DNA from: Kitasatospora phosalacinea
Lineage (GTDB): Bacteria > Actinomycetota > Actinomycetes > Streptomycetales > Streptomycetaceae
Assembly (NCBI RefSeq): GCF_000716545.1
Contig: NZ_JNWZ01000041.1
Coordinates: 1-62,288, forward strand
Direction: 5' to 3'
DNA: 62,288 nt
Each line of letters starts with the position of its first letter. The stretch's first letter is position 1. A model generated the notes under the pieces. It had not been told where the DNA came from. It made no database searches and was given only the letters and a program-made list of their open reading frames with translations. The translations under genes and the position numbers were made by a program. Positions 19,055-27,477 of the stretch are shown here, in pieces.

Positions 19055-21781
19055 TCAGAGGAAGCGCCAGAGGTGGTCGGACGTGCCGTTGTCGTCCCAG
19101 AGCACGACCTGCGCCCCCTGGGCGGTGGACGCCCCGGAGACGCCGAGCACGCGGCCGCTGACGGCGGACCGGATGCGGAAGGTGTCGCCGCCGCCGTGCG
19201 CCAGGCGCCAGCGGTGGTCGGCGGCCCCGTCGTCGGCCCACTGGACGACCCGGGAGCCGTTGGCCGTGGCGCCGCCCTCCACGGCGAGGACCTTGCCGCT
19301 GTTGGCGTTGCGCAGCCGCAGGTAGCCGCCGGAGTCGACCACCGCGGTCCACAGGTGGTCCGCGGTGCCGTTGTCCGCCCACTGGAGCACGAGGGCGCCG
19401 TCGGCGGTCGACATGTTCTGCACGCCCAGCAGCAGTCCGCTGCCGACGTTCTGGACGCGCCGGGTGCCGGTCGGGAGGAACCACCACCGGCTGGTCGGCG
19501 CACCGGTGTCCGGGACCTGCGCGGCGAAGGCGCCCTGGGCCGTCGAGCCGCCGGCGATGCCGAGCAGCTTGCCGCTGTTGGCGTTGCGCAGGCCGTGCGA
19601 GCCGTCGGCCGTCCCGACGACGGTCCAGCGGTGGTCGGCGGTGCCGTTGTCCGCCCACTGGAGCACGGGGGCGCCGTCGGCCGTGGACATGTTCTGCACG
19701 CCCAGCACCCTGCCGCTGTTGGCGTTGCGCAGCCGCAGCGCGGTGCCGTCGACCAGCAGCCCCCAGTCGTGGTCGGCGGTGCCGCTGTCGGCCCACTGCA
19801 GGGCGCGCCCGCCGTCCGCGGTGGACATGTCCTGCACGCCGAGCACGAGTCCGCTGCCCGCGTTGAGCAGCCGGAACCCGCTGCTCCTGGTGTTCCAGTA
19901 GACGGTGTAGTTGAAGCCCTGCGCGTCGTGGAACGGGCCCAGGGCGACGGGGGAGCCGTCGGCGGTCGCGGTGAAGGACAGGCCCGTGGTGCCGTTGCGG
20001 GTGATCGAGTCCGGGTTCAGGGCCGGGAGCGCGGCGAGGGCGGTGCTGCCGTAGTTGCCGCACAGCACGACCGGGCCGTAGGTGACGGCGGCGACGTCCG
20101 GGTTGTCGTTGGCGGGCGCGAGCGCGACGCGCATGGGCAGCTTGACGGTCACCGTGTCGCCGGAGGCCCAGGCGCGGGTGAGGACGGCGTAACCGCCGGG
20201 CGCGGCGGTGACGTTCTGCACGGCGCCGTTGACGCTCAGGGTGGCGCCGGACGTCCAGGCCGGGATGCGGACGCGCATCGACCAGGTGTCGCCGGTGCTG
20301 CCGGACAGCTTGATCGTGGTGGTGTCCTCGGCGGGGTACGCGGTGGTCTGGGTGACCGTGAGGCCGCGCTCGGCCCAGGTGAGGACGGTGGGCACGAACA
20401 GGTTCACGATCAGCGTGGTGCCGTCGTGGAAGTAGACCGAGTCCGCCAGCTTGGTGTTGGACTCCACGCCGGTGCCCTGGCAGCACCAGAAGGAGTCGTA
20501 GTCGGTGCTCCAGGTGCCGCCGCCCCAGGCCGGACCGACGCCCCGGCGGCCGCCGGGCTTCAGCGGGGTGAAGTAGGTGACGTGCCCGTGCGGGTCGGCG
20601 GGGTTCTGCGCGCCGACCACGTGGTTGAGCAGGGTGCGCTCGTAGAAGTCGAAGTACGCGGCCCGGCCCGGGTCCAACTGCCAAAGCTCGCGGGTGAGTT
20701 TGAGCATGTTGTACGAGTTGCACAGTTCGCAGTTGTCGTTGGTCAGCTGCGAGGCGATGGCGTTCGGGGCGCGGAAGTGCTCGGCCTGGCTGTTCCCGCC
20801 GATGGCGTAGCTGTGCGCGGTGGTGCAGATGTTCCAGGCGTTGGAGGCGATGTCGTGGTAGCGGGCCGTCCCGGTGGCCAGGTACTCGCGGACGGCGCCG
20901 ATCCACTTGGGCACCTGGGTGTTGGCGTGCAGGCCGTTCAACTGGTCCTGGCCGGCCGCCAGCGGGTTGAACACGGCGGCGTGGTCGAAGCGTTGGGCGA
21001 CGGTCAGCCAGCGGGCGTCCCCGGTCCGCAGGTGGAGGTCGGCCAGGACCTCGTTCATGCCGCCGAACTCGGTTCCCAGCTGCGCCTGCAGCTGGCCCTG
21101 CGACAGCGCGGCGGTGCGCCGGTCGACCCAGCCCGCCAGGGCCAGCAGGACGTCCCGGGCCTGGGCGCTGCCCATCAGGCGCCACACGTCGAGCAGACCG
21201 GCCATGGTCTTGTGGACGCAGTAGTAGGGCACGTTGCCGTTCTTGAGGGTGCCGGCCTCCAACTGGGCGAAGTCGCTCTCCGGGAAGCCGGAGAGGTATC
21301 CGGCGGAGAAGCCCGCCGCGGCGTTGTTGGCCTGGCACTTGGCCAGTTCGGCGACCGTGTACGCGGCCTTGTCCCGGCAGACGGTGTCGCCCGTCCCGGC
21401 GTAGGCCTGGGCCCACGCGCTGAGGAAGTGCCCCTGCACGTGGGTGCGGAACGGGAACGCCGGGGCGTCCCAACCGCCGTTCGCGGCAGCGGCGTTGGTG
21501 GACAGGCGGTGGTTCGCGCGGAAGTTGTACAGCAGGCGGTCGGCGTCGACGAACCGCAGGTACGCCAGCGTGCGGTCCTGGTTCTCGCGCAGCCGGCCGG
21601 CGGTGAGCCGGACCTGGCCGAGGTCGAACGGCTGCGTCGAGGAGCCGACGGCGGCCGCCGCCGTCGCTTCGGCCGCCGCCGCGGACGACGCCGTGGCCGT
21701 GGAGGCGAGAGCGGCGGTCGGTGCGAGGGCCAGCACGCCGGTGGCCTTGAGCAGGCTGCGGCGGTTGGGGGAGGGCGACAT
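19055..21781 (-). CDS. Secreted GH127 (DUF1680) beta-L-arabinofuranosidase with two C-terminal ricin-type trefoils
   Basis: 908 residues. The start at 21781 gives a Tat signal (NRRSLLKATG) and Ala-rich h-region. The catalytic domain (about 50-620) shows the zinc/nucleophile set of GH127: E352 and C354 in CELCNSYNMLKL, C433 and C434 in FWCCQGTGVE, equivalent to Glu338, Cys340, Cys417 and Cys418 of Bifidobacterium HypBA1. E334 is a candidate acid/base. Residues about 628-908 are six 46-48-residue repeats ending in DHxW, i.e. two beta-trefoils. It should release beta-linked L-arabinofuranose from plant glycoproteins or other arabinosides. The operator at 21824 ties it to the arabinose regulon. 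Confidence 0.9.
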   Translation of the reverse strand: MSPSPNRRSLLKATGVLALAPTAALASTATASSAAAAEATAAAAVGSSTQPFDLGQVRLTAGRLRENQDRTLAYLRFVDADRLLYNFRANHRLSTNAAAANGGWDAPAFPFRTHVQGHFLSAWAQAYAGTGDTVCRDKAAYTVAELAKCQANNAAAGFSAGYLSGFPESDFAQLEAGTLKNGNVPYYCVHKTMAGLLDVWRLMGSAQARDVLLALAGWVDRRTAALSQGQLQAQLGTEFGGMNEVLADLHLRTGDARWLTVAQRFDHAAVFNPLAAGQDQLNGLHANTQVPKWIGAVREYLATGTARYHDIASNAWNICTTAHSYAIGGNSQAEHFRAPNAIASQLTNDNCELCNSYNMLKLTRELWQLDPGRAAYFDFYERTLLNHVVGAQNPADPHGHVTYFTPLKPGGRRGVGPAWGGGTWSTDYDSFWCCQGTGVESNTKLADSVYFHDGTTLIVNLFVPTVLTWAERGLTVTQTTAYPAEDTTTIKLSGSTGDTWSMRVRIPAWTSGATLSVNGAVQNVTAAPGGYAVLTRAWASGDTVTVKLPMRVALAPANDNPDVAAVTYGPVVLCGNYGSTALAALPALNPDSITRNGTTGLSFTATADGSPVALGPFHDAQGFNYTVYWNTRSSGFRLLNAGSGLVLGVQDMSTADGGRALQWADSGTADHDWGLLVDGTALRLRNANSGRVLGVQNMSTADGAPVLQWADNGTADHRWTVVGTADGSHGLRNANSGKLLGIAGGSTAQGAFAAQVPDTGAPTSRWWFLPTGTRRVQNVGSGLLLGVQNMSTADGALVLQWADNGTADHLWTAVVDSGGYLRLRNANSGKVLAVEGGATANGSRVVQWADDGAADHRWRLAHGGGDTFRIRSAVSGRVLGVSGASTAQGAQVVLWDDNGTSDHLWRFL
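19058..19895 (-). repeat. Six ~140-base coding repeats forming two ricin trefoils in GH127
   Basis: The 3' third of the GH127 gene is six diverged copies of a ~140-base unit. Segments such as GCCGCTGTTGGCGTTGCGCA recur nearly exactly (around 19296, 19570 and 19710). Each encodes an SGxxLGVQxMSTADG...LQWADNGTADHxW unit. Confidence 0.85.
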
Positions 21782-21823
21782 CGCGGATCTGGTCCTTCCG
21801 GGTGGGGGAGGAAACCGATGGGA

Positions 21824-21837
21824 TGTTAGCGCTAACA
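21824..21837. promoter_or_regulatory. LacI-type operator TGTTAGCGCTAACA upstream of GH127
   Basis: A perfect 14-base palindrome 43 bases before the GH127 start, identical to the GH62 operator at 1096-1109. Confidence 0.87.
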
Positions 21838-21957
21838 AGGTTGTTATATCCCGGCGCCCGGAGCCCGTCCAGGGGTACGGCAGCACCGGACCGGAGCGGC
21901 CCACGACGGGCTCGCCCGGGGGCGGCGCGGAGCGGTCAGGGTCGACGCGCGGAGCGG

Positions 21958-22989
21958 TCAGGCGCGCCGCGCGGGCCCCGCGCTGCGGCGCAGGACCATC
22001 TCGGGGGCGATCCGGATCCGGCTGATCGGGTGGTCGCTGCCGCCGAGTTCGGCCACCAGCAGTTCCAGGGCGCGGCGGCCGAGCTCGCCGAAGTCCTGCC
22101 GGACGGTGGTGAGCGGCGGGATGAAGTAGGCGGCCTCGGGGATGTCGTCGAAGCCGACCACGCTGATGTCGCCCGGCACCGAGCGGCCGGCCTCGTGCAG
22201 GGCGCGCAGCAGCCCGAGGGCCATGTGGTCGTTGGCGCAGAAGACCGCGGTGACGTCGGTGAGCAGGGCGATCCGCTGCCCCGCCTCGTACCCGGATCGG
22301 GAGCTCCAGTCGCCGGCCGCCAGGGTCGGCACCCGGGCGTCGGCGGCCTTCAGGGCGCGGCGCCAGCCCTCCTGGCGGTCCTGGCTCTCCAACCAGCCGG
22401 CCGGGCCCGCCAGGTGGTGGACGGTGCGGTGGCCGAGGTCGAGCAGCTGCCGGGTGGCGGCCTCCGCGCCGGAGCGGTTGTCGACCGTGACCGTCGGGAT
22501 GCTGGAGCGGGCGCCGGAGCCGACCGCCACCACCGGCACCGAGCTGGAGACCTTGGCGACGGCGCTGACGGCCGAGGTCTGCGGCGCGATCACCACGATC
22601 CCCTCGACGCCCTGGTCGCGGAGCCGGTCGACGGCCTCCTGGACGGAGCGGGTGTCCAGCGAGCGCAGGCTGGCGACGCTGACGAAGTACCCGGCGCTGC
22701 GGGCGGCGCGCTCGATGCCGTCCAGCATCGAGGCGGGCCCGTACAGGGTGGACTCGAAGCTGACCACGCCGAGGGTCTGCGAGCGGCGGGTGACCAGGGC
22801 CCGGGCCGCCGAGTTGGGACGGTAGTCGAGTTCCCGGATGGCGGCGAGCACCCGGTCCCGGGTGCCGGGGCGGACGTGCGGGGCGCCGTTGAGGACCCGT
22901 GACACCGTCTGGTGGGACACCCCCGCCAGTTTCGCGACGTCCGCCATCACGGGCTGCCGTGCCTCCGGGCCGGCCGTTTCGGTCCCCAA
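21958..22989 (-). CDS. LacI-family regulator, candidate arabinose/arabinoxylan repressor
   Basis: 343 residues from a TTG start at 22989, chosen for the GAGGGAG site 7 bases upstream; an ATG 14 codons later is the alternative. The N-terminal helix-turn-helix reads DVAKLAGVSHQTVSRVLNG, followed by the hinge and a periplasmic-binding-type sensor (about 75-340). It lies between GH127 and the arabinose transporter, both with AGCGCT-centred operators. It probably represses the arabinoxylan and arabinose genes of this window until L-arabinose or a derivative binds. The inducer is inferred. Confidence 0.92.
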   Translation of the reverse strand: MGTETAGPEARQPVMADVAKLAGVSHQTVSRVLNGAPHVRPGTRDRVLAAIRELDYRPNSAARALVTRRSQTLGVVSFESTLYGPASMLDGIERAARSAGYFVSVASLRSLDTRSVQEAVDRLRDQGVEGIVVIAPQTSAVSAVAKVSSSVPVVAVGSGARSSIPTVTVDNRSGAEAATRQLLDLGHRTVHHLAGPAGWLESQDRQEGWRRALKAADARVPTLAAGDWSSRSGYEAGQRIALLTDVTAVFCANDHMALGLLRALHEAGRSVPGDISVVGFDDIPEAAYFIPPLTTVRQDFGELGRRALELLVAELGGSDHPISRIRIAPEMVLRRSAGPARRA

Positions 22990-23171
22990 CGTTCCACTCC
23001 CTCGCCGACCGCGGACGTGCGCCGGGCGGCCGGTCCGCCCCGTGCGGTGCGGGGAGAGCGGTGGTGACGTCACGCGCCGGTGCTTCAGAAGAGTACCCGT
23101 TCCGTTTGTTCGCGCTCACAACCGGGCCCGGCCGCGCTCGGCGACCGGGCCCGAGGGGCGCCGGACGGGGT

Positions 23172-23345
23172 TCAGCAGGTGCGGTTGGTCTGCGTCGGCA
23201 GGCCCGTGCGGTAGGGGAGTTGGAGGTGGTCGCCGGTGGCGGCCGGGTCCGGCCCCCGGTGGACGTACTGGAGGTTGCAGGGGTTGACGGCCAGCGTCTG
23301 GTCACTGCCCGCCCGGACCGTCTCGCCGTGGCTGGTGCCCTGGGC
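23172..23345 (-). pseudogene. C-terminal remnant of a secreted, probably arabinan/arabinoxylan-active glycosidase
   Basis: On the minus strand 57 codons read from an upstream in-frame stop (23346-23348) to TGA at 23172: a protein-like tail with QTLAVNPCNLQYVHRGPDP and LPYRTGLPTQTNRTC. It has no start or catalytic region. Cys-containing tails of this kind occur at the end of secreted GH43-like enzymes; that assignment is from memory and tentative. An operator-like site lies 27 bases upstream, as expected if a regulated gene lost its middle by deletion. Confidence 0.55.
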
Positions 23346-23371
23346 TCACGCGCCGCAGCCGGATGATCTCC

Positions 23372-23383
23372 GTTAGCGCTCAC
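23372..23383. promoter_or_regulatory. Operator-like GTTAGCGCTCAC upstream of the remnant
   Basis: Differs from the GTTAGCGCTAAC operator at one position. On the minus strand it reads GTGAGCGCTAAC, the variant seen before the transporter at 23619. It sits just upstream of the gene-end remnant on the same strand. Between it and the next operator (23384-23604) no gene was recognised. Confidence 0.65.
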
Positions 23384-23604
23384 AACAGGAAGGGGAGCGG
23401 CTCGTGGGACGGAGAAAAGCACCGGCGGGGGAGAGGTGTCAAGGAAGGCGGCGCACGGCCGCCGACGGCCGTTCCGGGCGGTCGGGGCGGGGTGCGGGCG
23501 GGGGCGGTGGCGTGCACTCCCCGCGAACTGCGGAAAGGGGGTCCGCCGTCGGCTCCGGGCAGGCCGAGCCCCGGTCAAGATTGGGTAACAGGCGGTGACT
23601 TGGC

Positions 23605-23633
23605 TTGTCGACCACGAATGTGAGCGCTAACAA
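23605..23633 (+). promoter_or_regulatory. Predicted promoter with LacI-type operator for the arabinose transport operon
   Basis: TTGTCG (23605-23610) and TAACAA (23628-23633) with a 17-base spacer. The operator TGTGAGCGCTAACA (23619-23632) overlaps the spacer and -10, the expected place for steric repression. It leaves a leader of about 150 bases before 23792. Confidence 0.7.
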
Positions 23634-23791
23634 TCTCCCTCAAGCGAAACGGCGCCGCCACACCGCGTTCACACGGACGAGATGGTGCGCCTTCCCCGGT
23701 CGCGCCCCGGCCCGGTCGTCTCGCCCCACCCCGTGAACGCCGGCCGGTGCTGCCGTCCGTGCGATCGACGATCCCGAGAGGAATTCCCCAC

Positions 23792-24775
23792 ATGTCCAAG
23801 AGAGCTGCGGCGGCCCTGGTCGCCGGCGCGATGGTCGCCGTCCTCACCGCGTGCGGTTCCGGCGGTGGTTCAGGCTCCGCCGACAAGGGTTCCGGCCACA
23901 AGCTCGTCGTGGGCTTCTCCCAGGTCGGCGCCGAGAGCGGTTGGCGCACCGCCAACACCAAGTCGATCCAGGAGTCGGCGAAGAAGGCCGGCGTCGAGCT
24001 GAAGTTCTCCGACGCGCAGCAGAAGCAGGAGAACCAGATCAAGGCGATCCGCTCGTTCATCCAGCAGAAGGTCGACGTGATCGCCTTCTCGCCGGTGGTC
24101 GAGTCGGGCTGGGACACCGTCCTGAAGGAGGCCAAGGACGCGCACATCCCGGTCATCCTGACCGACCGCGCGGTCGACTCCAAGGACGAGTCGCTGTACG
24201 TCTCCTTCCTCGGTTCCGACTTCGTCGAGGAGGGCAAGAAGGCCGGCGACTGGCTGGTCAAGGAGTACGCGGCCACCAGCGGCGACGTGAACATCGTCCA
24301 GCTGGAGGGCACCACCGGCTCCGCGCCCGCCAACGACCGCAAGTCCGGCTTCGCGGACGCCGTCAAGGGCGAGCCGAAGTTCAAGGTGGTCGCCTCGCAG
24401 ACCGGCGACTTCACCCGCGCCAAGGGCAAGGAGGTCATGCAGGCCTTCCTGAAGTCCCAGCCGAAGATCGACGTGCTGTACGCGCACAACGACGACATGG
24501 CGCTCGGCGCGATCCAGGCGATCGAGGAGGCCGGCAAGAAGCCCGGCACCGACATCAAGATCGTCTCCGTCGACGGCGTCAAGGACGCCTTCACCGCGAT
24601 GAGCCAGGGCAAGATCAACTACGACGTCGAGTGCAACCCGCTGCTCGGCGACCAGCTGATGGAACTGGTGAAGAAGGTCAAGGCGGGTGAGAGCGTGCCG
24701 CGCCGGATCAAGACCGAGGAGGGCACCTTCACCCCCGAGCAGGCCGCCGCAGCCCTCCCCAACCGCCAGTACTGA
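23792..24775 (+). CDS. Sugar ABC transporter substrate-binding lipoprotein (YtfQ-like)
   Basis: 327 residues. The lipoprotein signal ends in the lipobox LTAC at about residue 21. The rest is a LacI/RbsB-type periplasmic-binding fold with FSQVGAESGWRTANTKSI, typical of the YtfQ group that binds furanose sugars, and DVLYAHNDDMALGAIQAIEEAG. AGAGGAAT precedes the ATG. It begins an operon with an ATPase and two permeases, the same composition as E. coli ytfQRT-yjfF. With araBDA downstream, L-arabinose in furanose form is the predicted ligand. Regulated by the operator at 23619. Confidence 0.9.
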   Translation: MSKRAAAALVAGAMVAVLTACGSGGGSGSADKGSGHKLVVGFSQVGAESGWRTANTKSIQESAKKAGVELKFSDAQQKQENQIKAIRSFIQQKVDVIAFSPVVESGWDTVLKEAKDAHIPVILTDRAVDSKDESLYVSFLGSDFVEEGKKAGDWLVKEYAATSGDVNIVQLEGTTGSAPANDRKSGFADAVKGEPKFKVVASQTGDFTRAKGKEVMQAFLKSQPKIDVLYAHNDDMALGAIQAIEEAGKKPGTDIKIVSVDGVKDAFTAMSQGKINYDVECNPLLGDQLMELVKKVKAGESVPRRIKTEEGTFTPEQAAAALPNRQY

Positions 24776-24784
24776 CCCACCCCG

Positions 24785-24855
24785 CCGTGCGGGGCCGCCC
24801 CTGAGGTCCGGCCCCGCACGGCCGGGCCGGGCCGCCCGCGGGCGGCCCGGCCCGG
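24785..24855. other. Two adjacent hairpins between the binding-protein and ATPase genes
   Basis: A 13-bp stem (24785-24797 / 24809-24821, 11-base loop) abuts a perfect 34-base palindrome (24822-24855). Hairpins after a binding-protein gene often stabilise its mRNA or attenuate downstream genes, giving excess binding protein; that role is inferred. Confidence 0.7.
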
Positions 24856-24877
24856 GAGACACGAGAGGAGAACCGGG

Positions 24878-26398
24878 GTGCGGCAGCAACCGGTCCTGGA
24901 AGTCCGGGGGATCCGCAAGGAGTTCCCCGGGGTGGTGGCGCTGGACGGGGTCGACTTCCGGCTCTTCCCCGGCGAGGTGCACGCCCTGATGGGGGAGAAC
25001 GGCGCCGGGAAGTCCACGCTGATCAAGGTGCTCACCGGCGTCTACCAGTCGGACGGCGGCGAGGTCGTGCTGGCCGGCGAGCGGGTGCGGATCGCCGGGC
25101 CGTTGCAGGCCCAGCAGGCCGGCATCAGCACGGTCTACCAGGAGGTGAACCTCTGCCCCAACCTGTCGGTGGCGGAGAACATCTTCATCGGCCGCGAACC
25201 CCGCCGGTTCGGCCTGGTCGACTGGGCGGCGATGCGCCGCCGGGCCGCCGAACTGGTCCGCGAACTGGACCTGGACGTCGACGTCAGCGCCCCGCTGAAC
25301 AGCTACTCCATCGCCGTCCAGCAACTGGTGGCCATCGTCCGCGCGGTCGACGTCTCCGCCAAGGTCCTGATCCTGGACGAGCCGACCTCCAGCCTGGACC
25401 GCGACGAGGTGCGCCAGCTCTTCGCCGTCATGCGGCGGCTGCGCGACCAGGGCGTGGCGATCCTGTTCGTCTCGCACTTCCTCGACCAGATCTACGAGAT
25501 CTGCGACCGGATGACCGTGCTGCGCAACGGCCGGCTGGAGGGCGAGTACCTGACCAGCGAACTGAACCAGGTCGAACTCGTCTCCCGGATGATCGGCGCC
25601 GAACTCGCCGGACTCCACCAGCTCGGCGGCGGCAAGCGGCGCGAACGCACCGCGCCGACCGGCAAGGCGTTCCTGCAGGCCGACCGGCTGACCAGGCGGG
25701 GCGCCGTCGAACCGTACGACCTGGACATCCGGCCCGGCGAAGTGATCGGCCTGGCCGGGCTGCTCGGCTCCGGACGCACCGAGGCCGCCCGGCTGCTGTT
25801 CGGCGCCGACCAGAGCGACGGCGGCACGCTGCGGATCGAGGGCGCCGTGACCGCGCTGCGCAGCCCGCGCGACGCGATCGCCCACGGCATCGCGTTCTGC
25901 TCGGAGAACCGCAAGACCGAGGGCCTGGTCGGCGAACTCACCGTCCGCGAGAACATCGTGCTGGCCCTGCAGGCCTCCCGCGGCTGGATGCGCCCGCTGC
26001 CGCGCGCGGCGCAGGACGCGTACGCGCTGCGCTGGATCCGCGCCCTGGACATCCGCCCCAACAACCCCGAGGCGCTGGTGCGCAACCTCAGCGGCGGCAA
26101 CCAGCAGAAGGTGCTGCTCGCCCGCTGGCTGATCACCGACCCGAAGCTGCTGATCCTCGACGAACCCACCCGCGGCATCGACGTCGGCGCCAAGGCCGAG
26201 ATCCAGAAGCTGGTGGCGAACCTCGCCGAGGACGGCATGGCGGTGCTGTTCATCTCCGCCGAACTGGAGGAGGTGCTGCGGCTCAGCCACCGGATCGGCG
26301 TGCTGCGCGACCACCGGATGGTCGCCCAGCTCGACAACGACGGCGAGCTCACCCCGGAGCGCGTCATGGCCACCATCGCGAGCGGAGCGGACCAATGA
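24878..26398 (+). CDS. Sugar ABC transporter ATPase, two nucleotide-binding domains (YtfR-like)
   Basis: 506 residues. The first half has Walker A GENGAGKST (about 45-53), a degenerate signature region (SIAVQQLVAIVRA) and Walker B ILILDEPTSSLD. The second half has GLLGSGRTE, signature LSGGNQQKV and Walker B LLILDEPTRGID. This tandem layout is that of RbsA/MglA/YtfR carbohydrate importers. GTG start after GAGAGGAG. Its stop overlaps the next start (ATGA). Confidence 0.95.
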   Translation: MRQQPVLEVRGIRKEFPGVVALDGVDFRLFPGEVHALMGENGAGKSTLIKVLTGVYQSDGGEVVLAGERVRIAGPLQAQQAGISTVYQEVNLCPNLSVAENIFIGREPRRFGLVDWAAMRRRAAELVRELDLDVDVSAPLNSYSIAVQQLVAIVRAVDVSAKVLILDEPTSSLDRDEVRQLFAVMRRLRDQGVAILFVSHFLDQIYEICDRMTVLRNGRLEGEYLTSELNQVELVSRMIGAELAGLHQLGGGKRRERTAPTGKAFLQADRLTRRGAVEPYDLDIRPGEVIGLAGLLGSGRTEAARLLFGADQSDGGTLRIEGAVTALRSPRDAIAHGIAFCSENRKTEGLVGELTVRENIVLALQASRGWMRPLPRAAQDAYALRWIRALDIRPNNPEALVRNLSGGNQQKVLLARWLITDPKLLILDEPTRGIDVGAKAEIQKLVANLAEDGMAVLFISAELEEVLRLSHRIGVLRDHRMVAQLDNDGELTPERVMATIASGADQ

Positions 26399-27477
26399 GC
26401 ACGGCAACGGCGACGAGCCCGGTGAGGGCGGTGACCCGGTCGCGGCTGTTCTGGCCGGCCGTGGTGCTGGTCGTGCTGCTGCTCGCGAACCTCGCCTTCA
26501 CCCCCGACTTCTTCGCCCTCCACCTCCGGGGCGGCCACCTCTACGGCTCCCTGATCGACATCCTGCACTTCGGCGCCCCGCTGATCCTGGTCTCCCTGGG
26601 CATGACCCTGGTGATCGCCACCGGCGGCATCGACCTCTCGGTCGGCTCCACCGTCGCGATCTCCGGCGCCCTGGCCTGCCTGCACATCAGCGAGTCCACC
26701 GACCCGGGCAGCCTCGCCACCGTGCTGACCGCCCTCGGCATCGCGCTGGGCACCGCCCTGGTGCTCGGCGCCGTCAACGGCCTGCTGGTGGCCAAGGCCG
26801 GCGTCCAGCCGATCATCGCCACCCTGATCCTGATGGTCGCCGGCCGCGGCGTGGCCCAGCTGATCACCGACGGCCAGATCATCACCGTCACCAGCGACCC
26901 GTACAAGATGATCGGCGGCGGCTACTGGCTGACCATGCCGTTCGCGATCCTGCTCAGCGCCCTGGTGGTGCTGGCCACCGTGCTGCTGACCCGCTCCACC
27001 GCCCTCGGCCTGCTGCTGGAGTCCGTCGGCGGCAACCCGGTGGCCAGCCGGCTGGTCGGCATCCGGGCGATGCGCCTGGTCGCCCTGGTCTACGTGTTCA
27101 GCGCGCTGTGCGCGGCGCTGGCCGGCCTGATGGTCTCCTCCAACGTCTCGGCCGCCGACGGCAACAACGCCGGGCTGTGGATCGAGCTCGACGCCATCCT
27201 CGCGGTCGTGCTCGGCGGGACCTCGCTCAACGGCGGCCGGTTCTCGATCGGCGGCACCGTCCTGGGCGCCCTCATCATCCAGACCCTCTCCACCACCGTC
27301 TACACCATCGGCATCCCGCCGGAGACCACCCTGGTGTTCAAGGCGTTCGTGGTGATCGTGGTCTGCCTGATCCAGTCGCCCGTCTTCCGCGCCAAGTTCG
27401 CCGCCCGCGGCGCCCGTACCCGGCGCACCACCCGGTCGCACACCGCGGCCCCCACCAACCGGGAGGTCGGCGCATGA
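26395..27477 (+). CDS. Sugar ABC transporter permease (YtfT-like)
   Basis: 360 residues, about 9-10 membrane helices. Contains the family segment TGGIDLSVGSTVAISGALAC and the C-terminal GGTSLNGGRFSIGGTVLGA. Overlaps the ATPase gene by 4 bases and the second permease by 4 bases. One of two non-identical permeases that would form the membrane channel. Confidence 0.93.
   Translation: MSTATATSPVRAVTRSRLFWPAVVLVVLLLANLAFTPDFFALHLRGGHLYGSLIDILHFGAPLILVSLGMTLVIATGGIDLSVGSTVAISGALACLHISESTDPGSLATVLTALGIALGTALVLGAVNGLLVAKAGVQPIIATLILMVAGRGVAQLITDGQIITVTSDPYKMIGGGYWLTMPFAILLSALVVLATVLLTRSTALGLLLESVGGNPVASRLVGIRAMRLVALVYVFSALCAALAGLMVSSNVSAADGNNAGLWIELDAILAVVLGGTSLNGGRFSIGGTVLGALIIQTLSTTVYTIGIPPETTLVFKAFVVIVVCLIQSPVFRAKFAARGARTRRTTRSHTAAPTNREVGA

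Noticed and set aside
19055..23578. 1507-codon version of the GH127 gene
   Set aside because: The part before 21781 is Arg/Pro-rich shadow of the LacI gene and crosses an operator; the Tat signal fixes the start at 21781.
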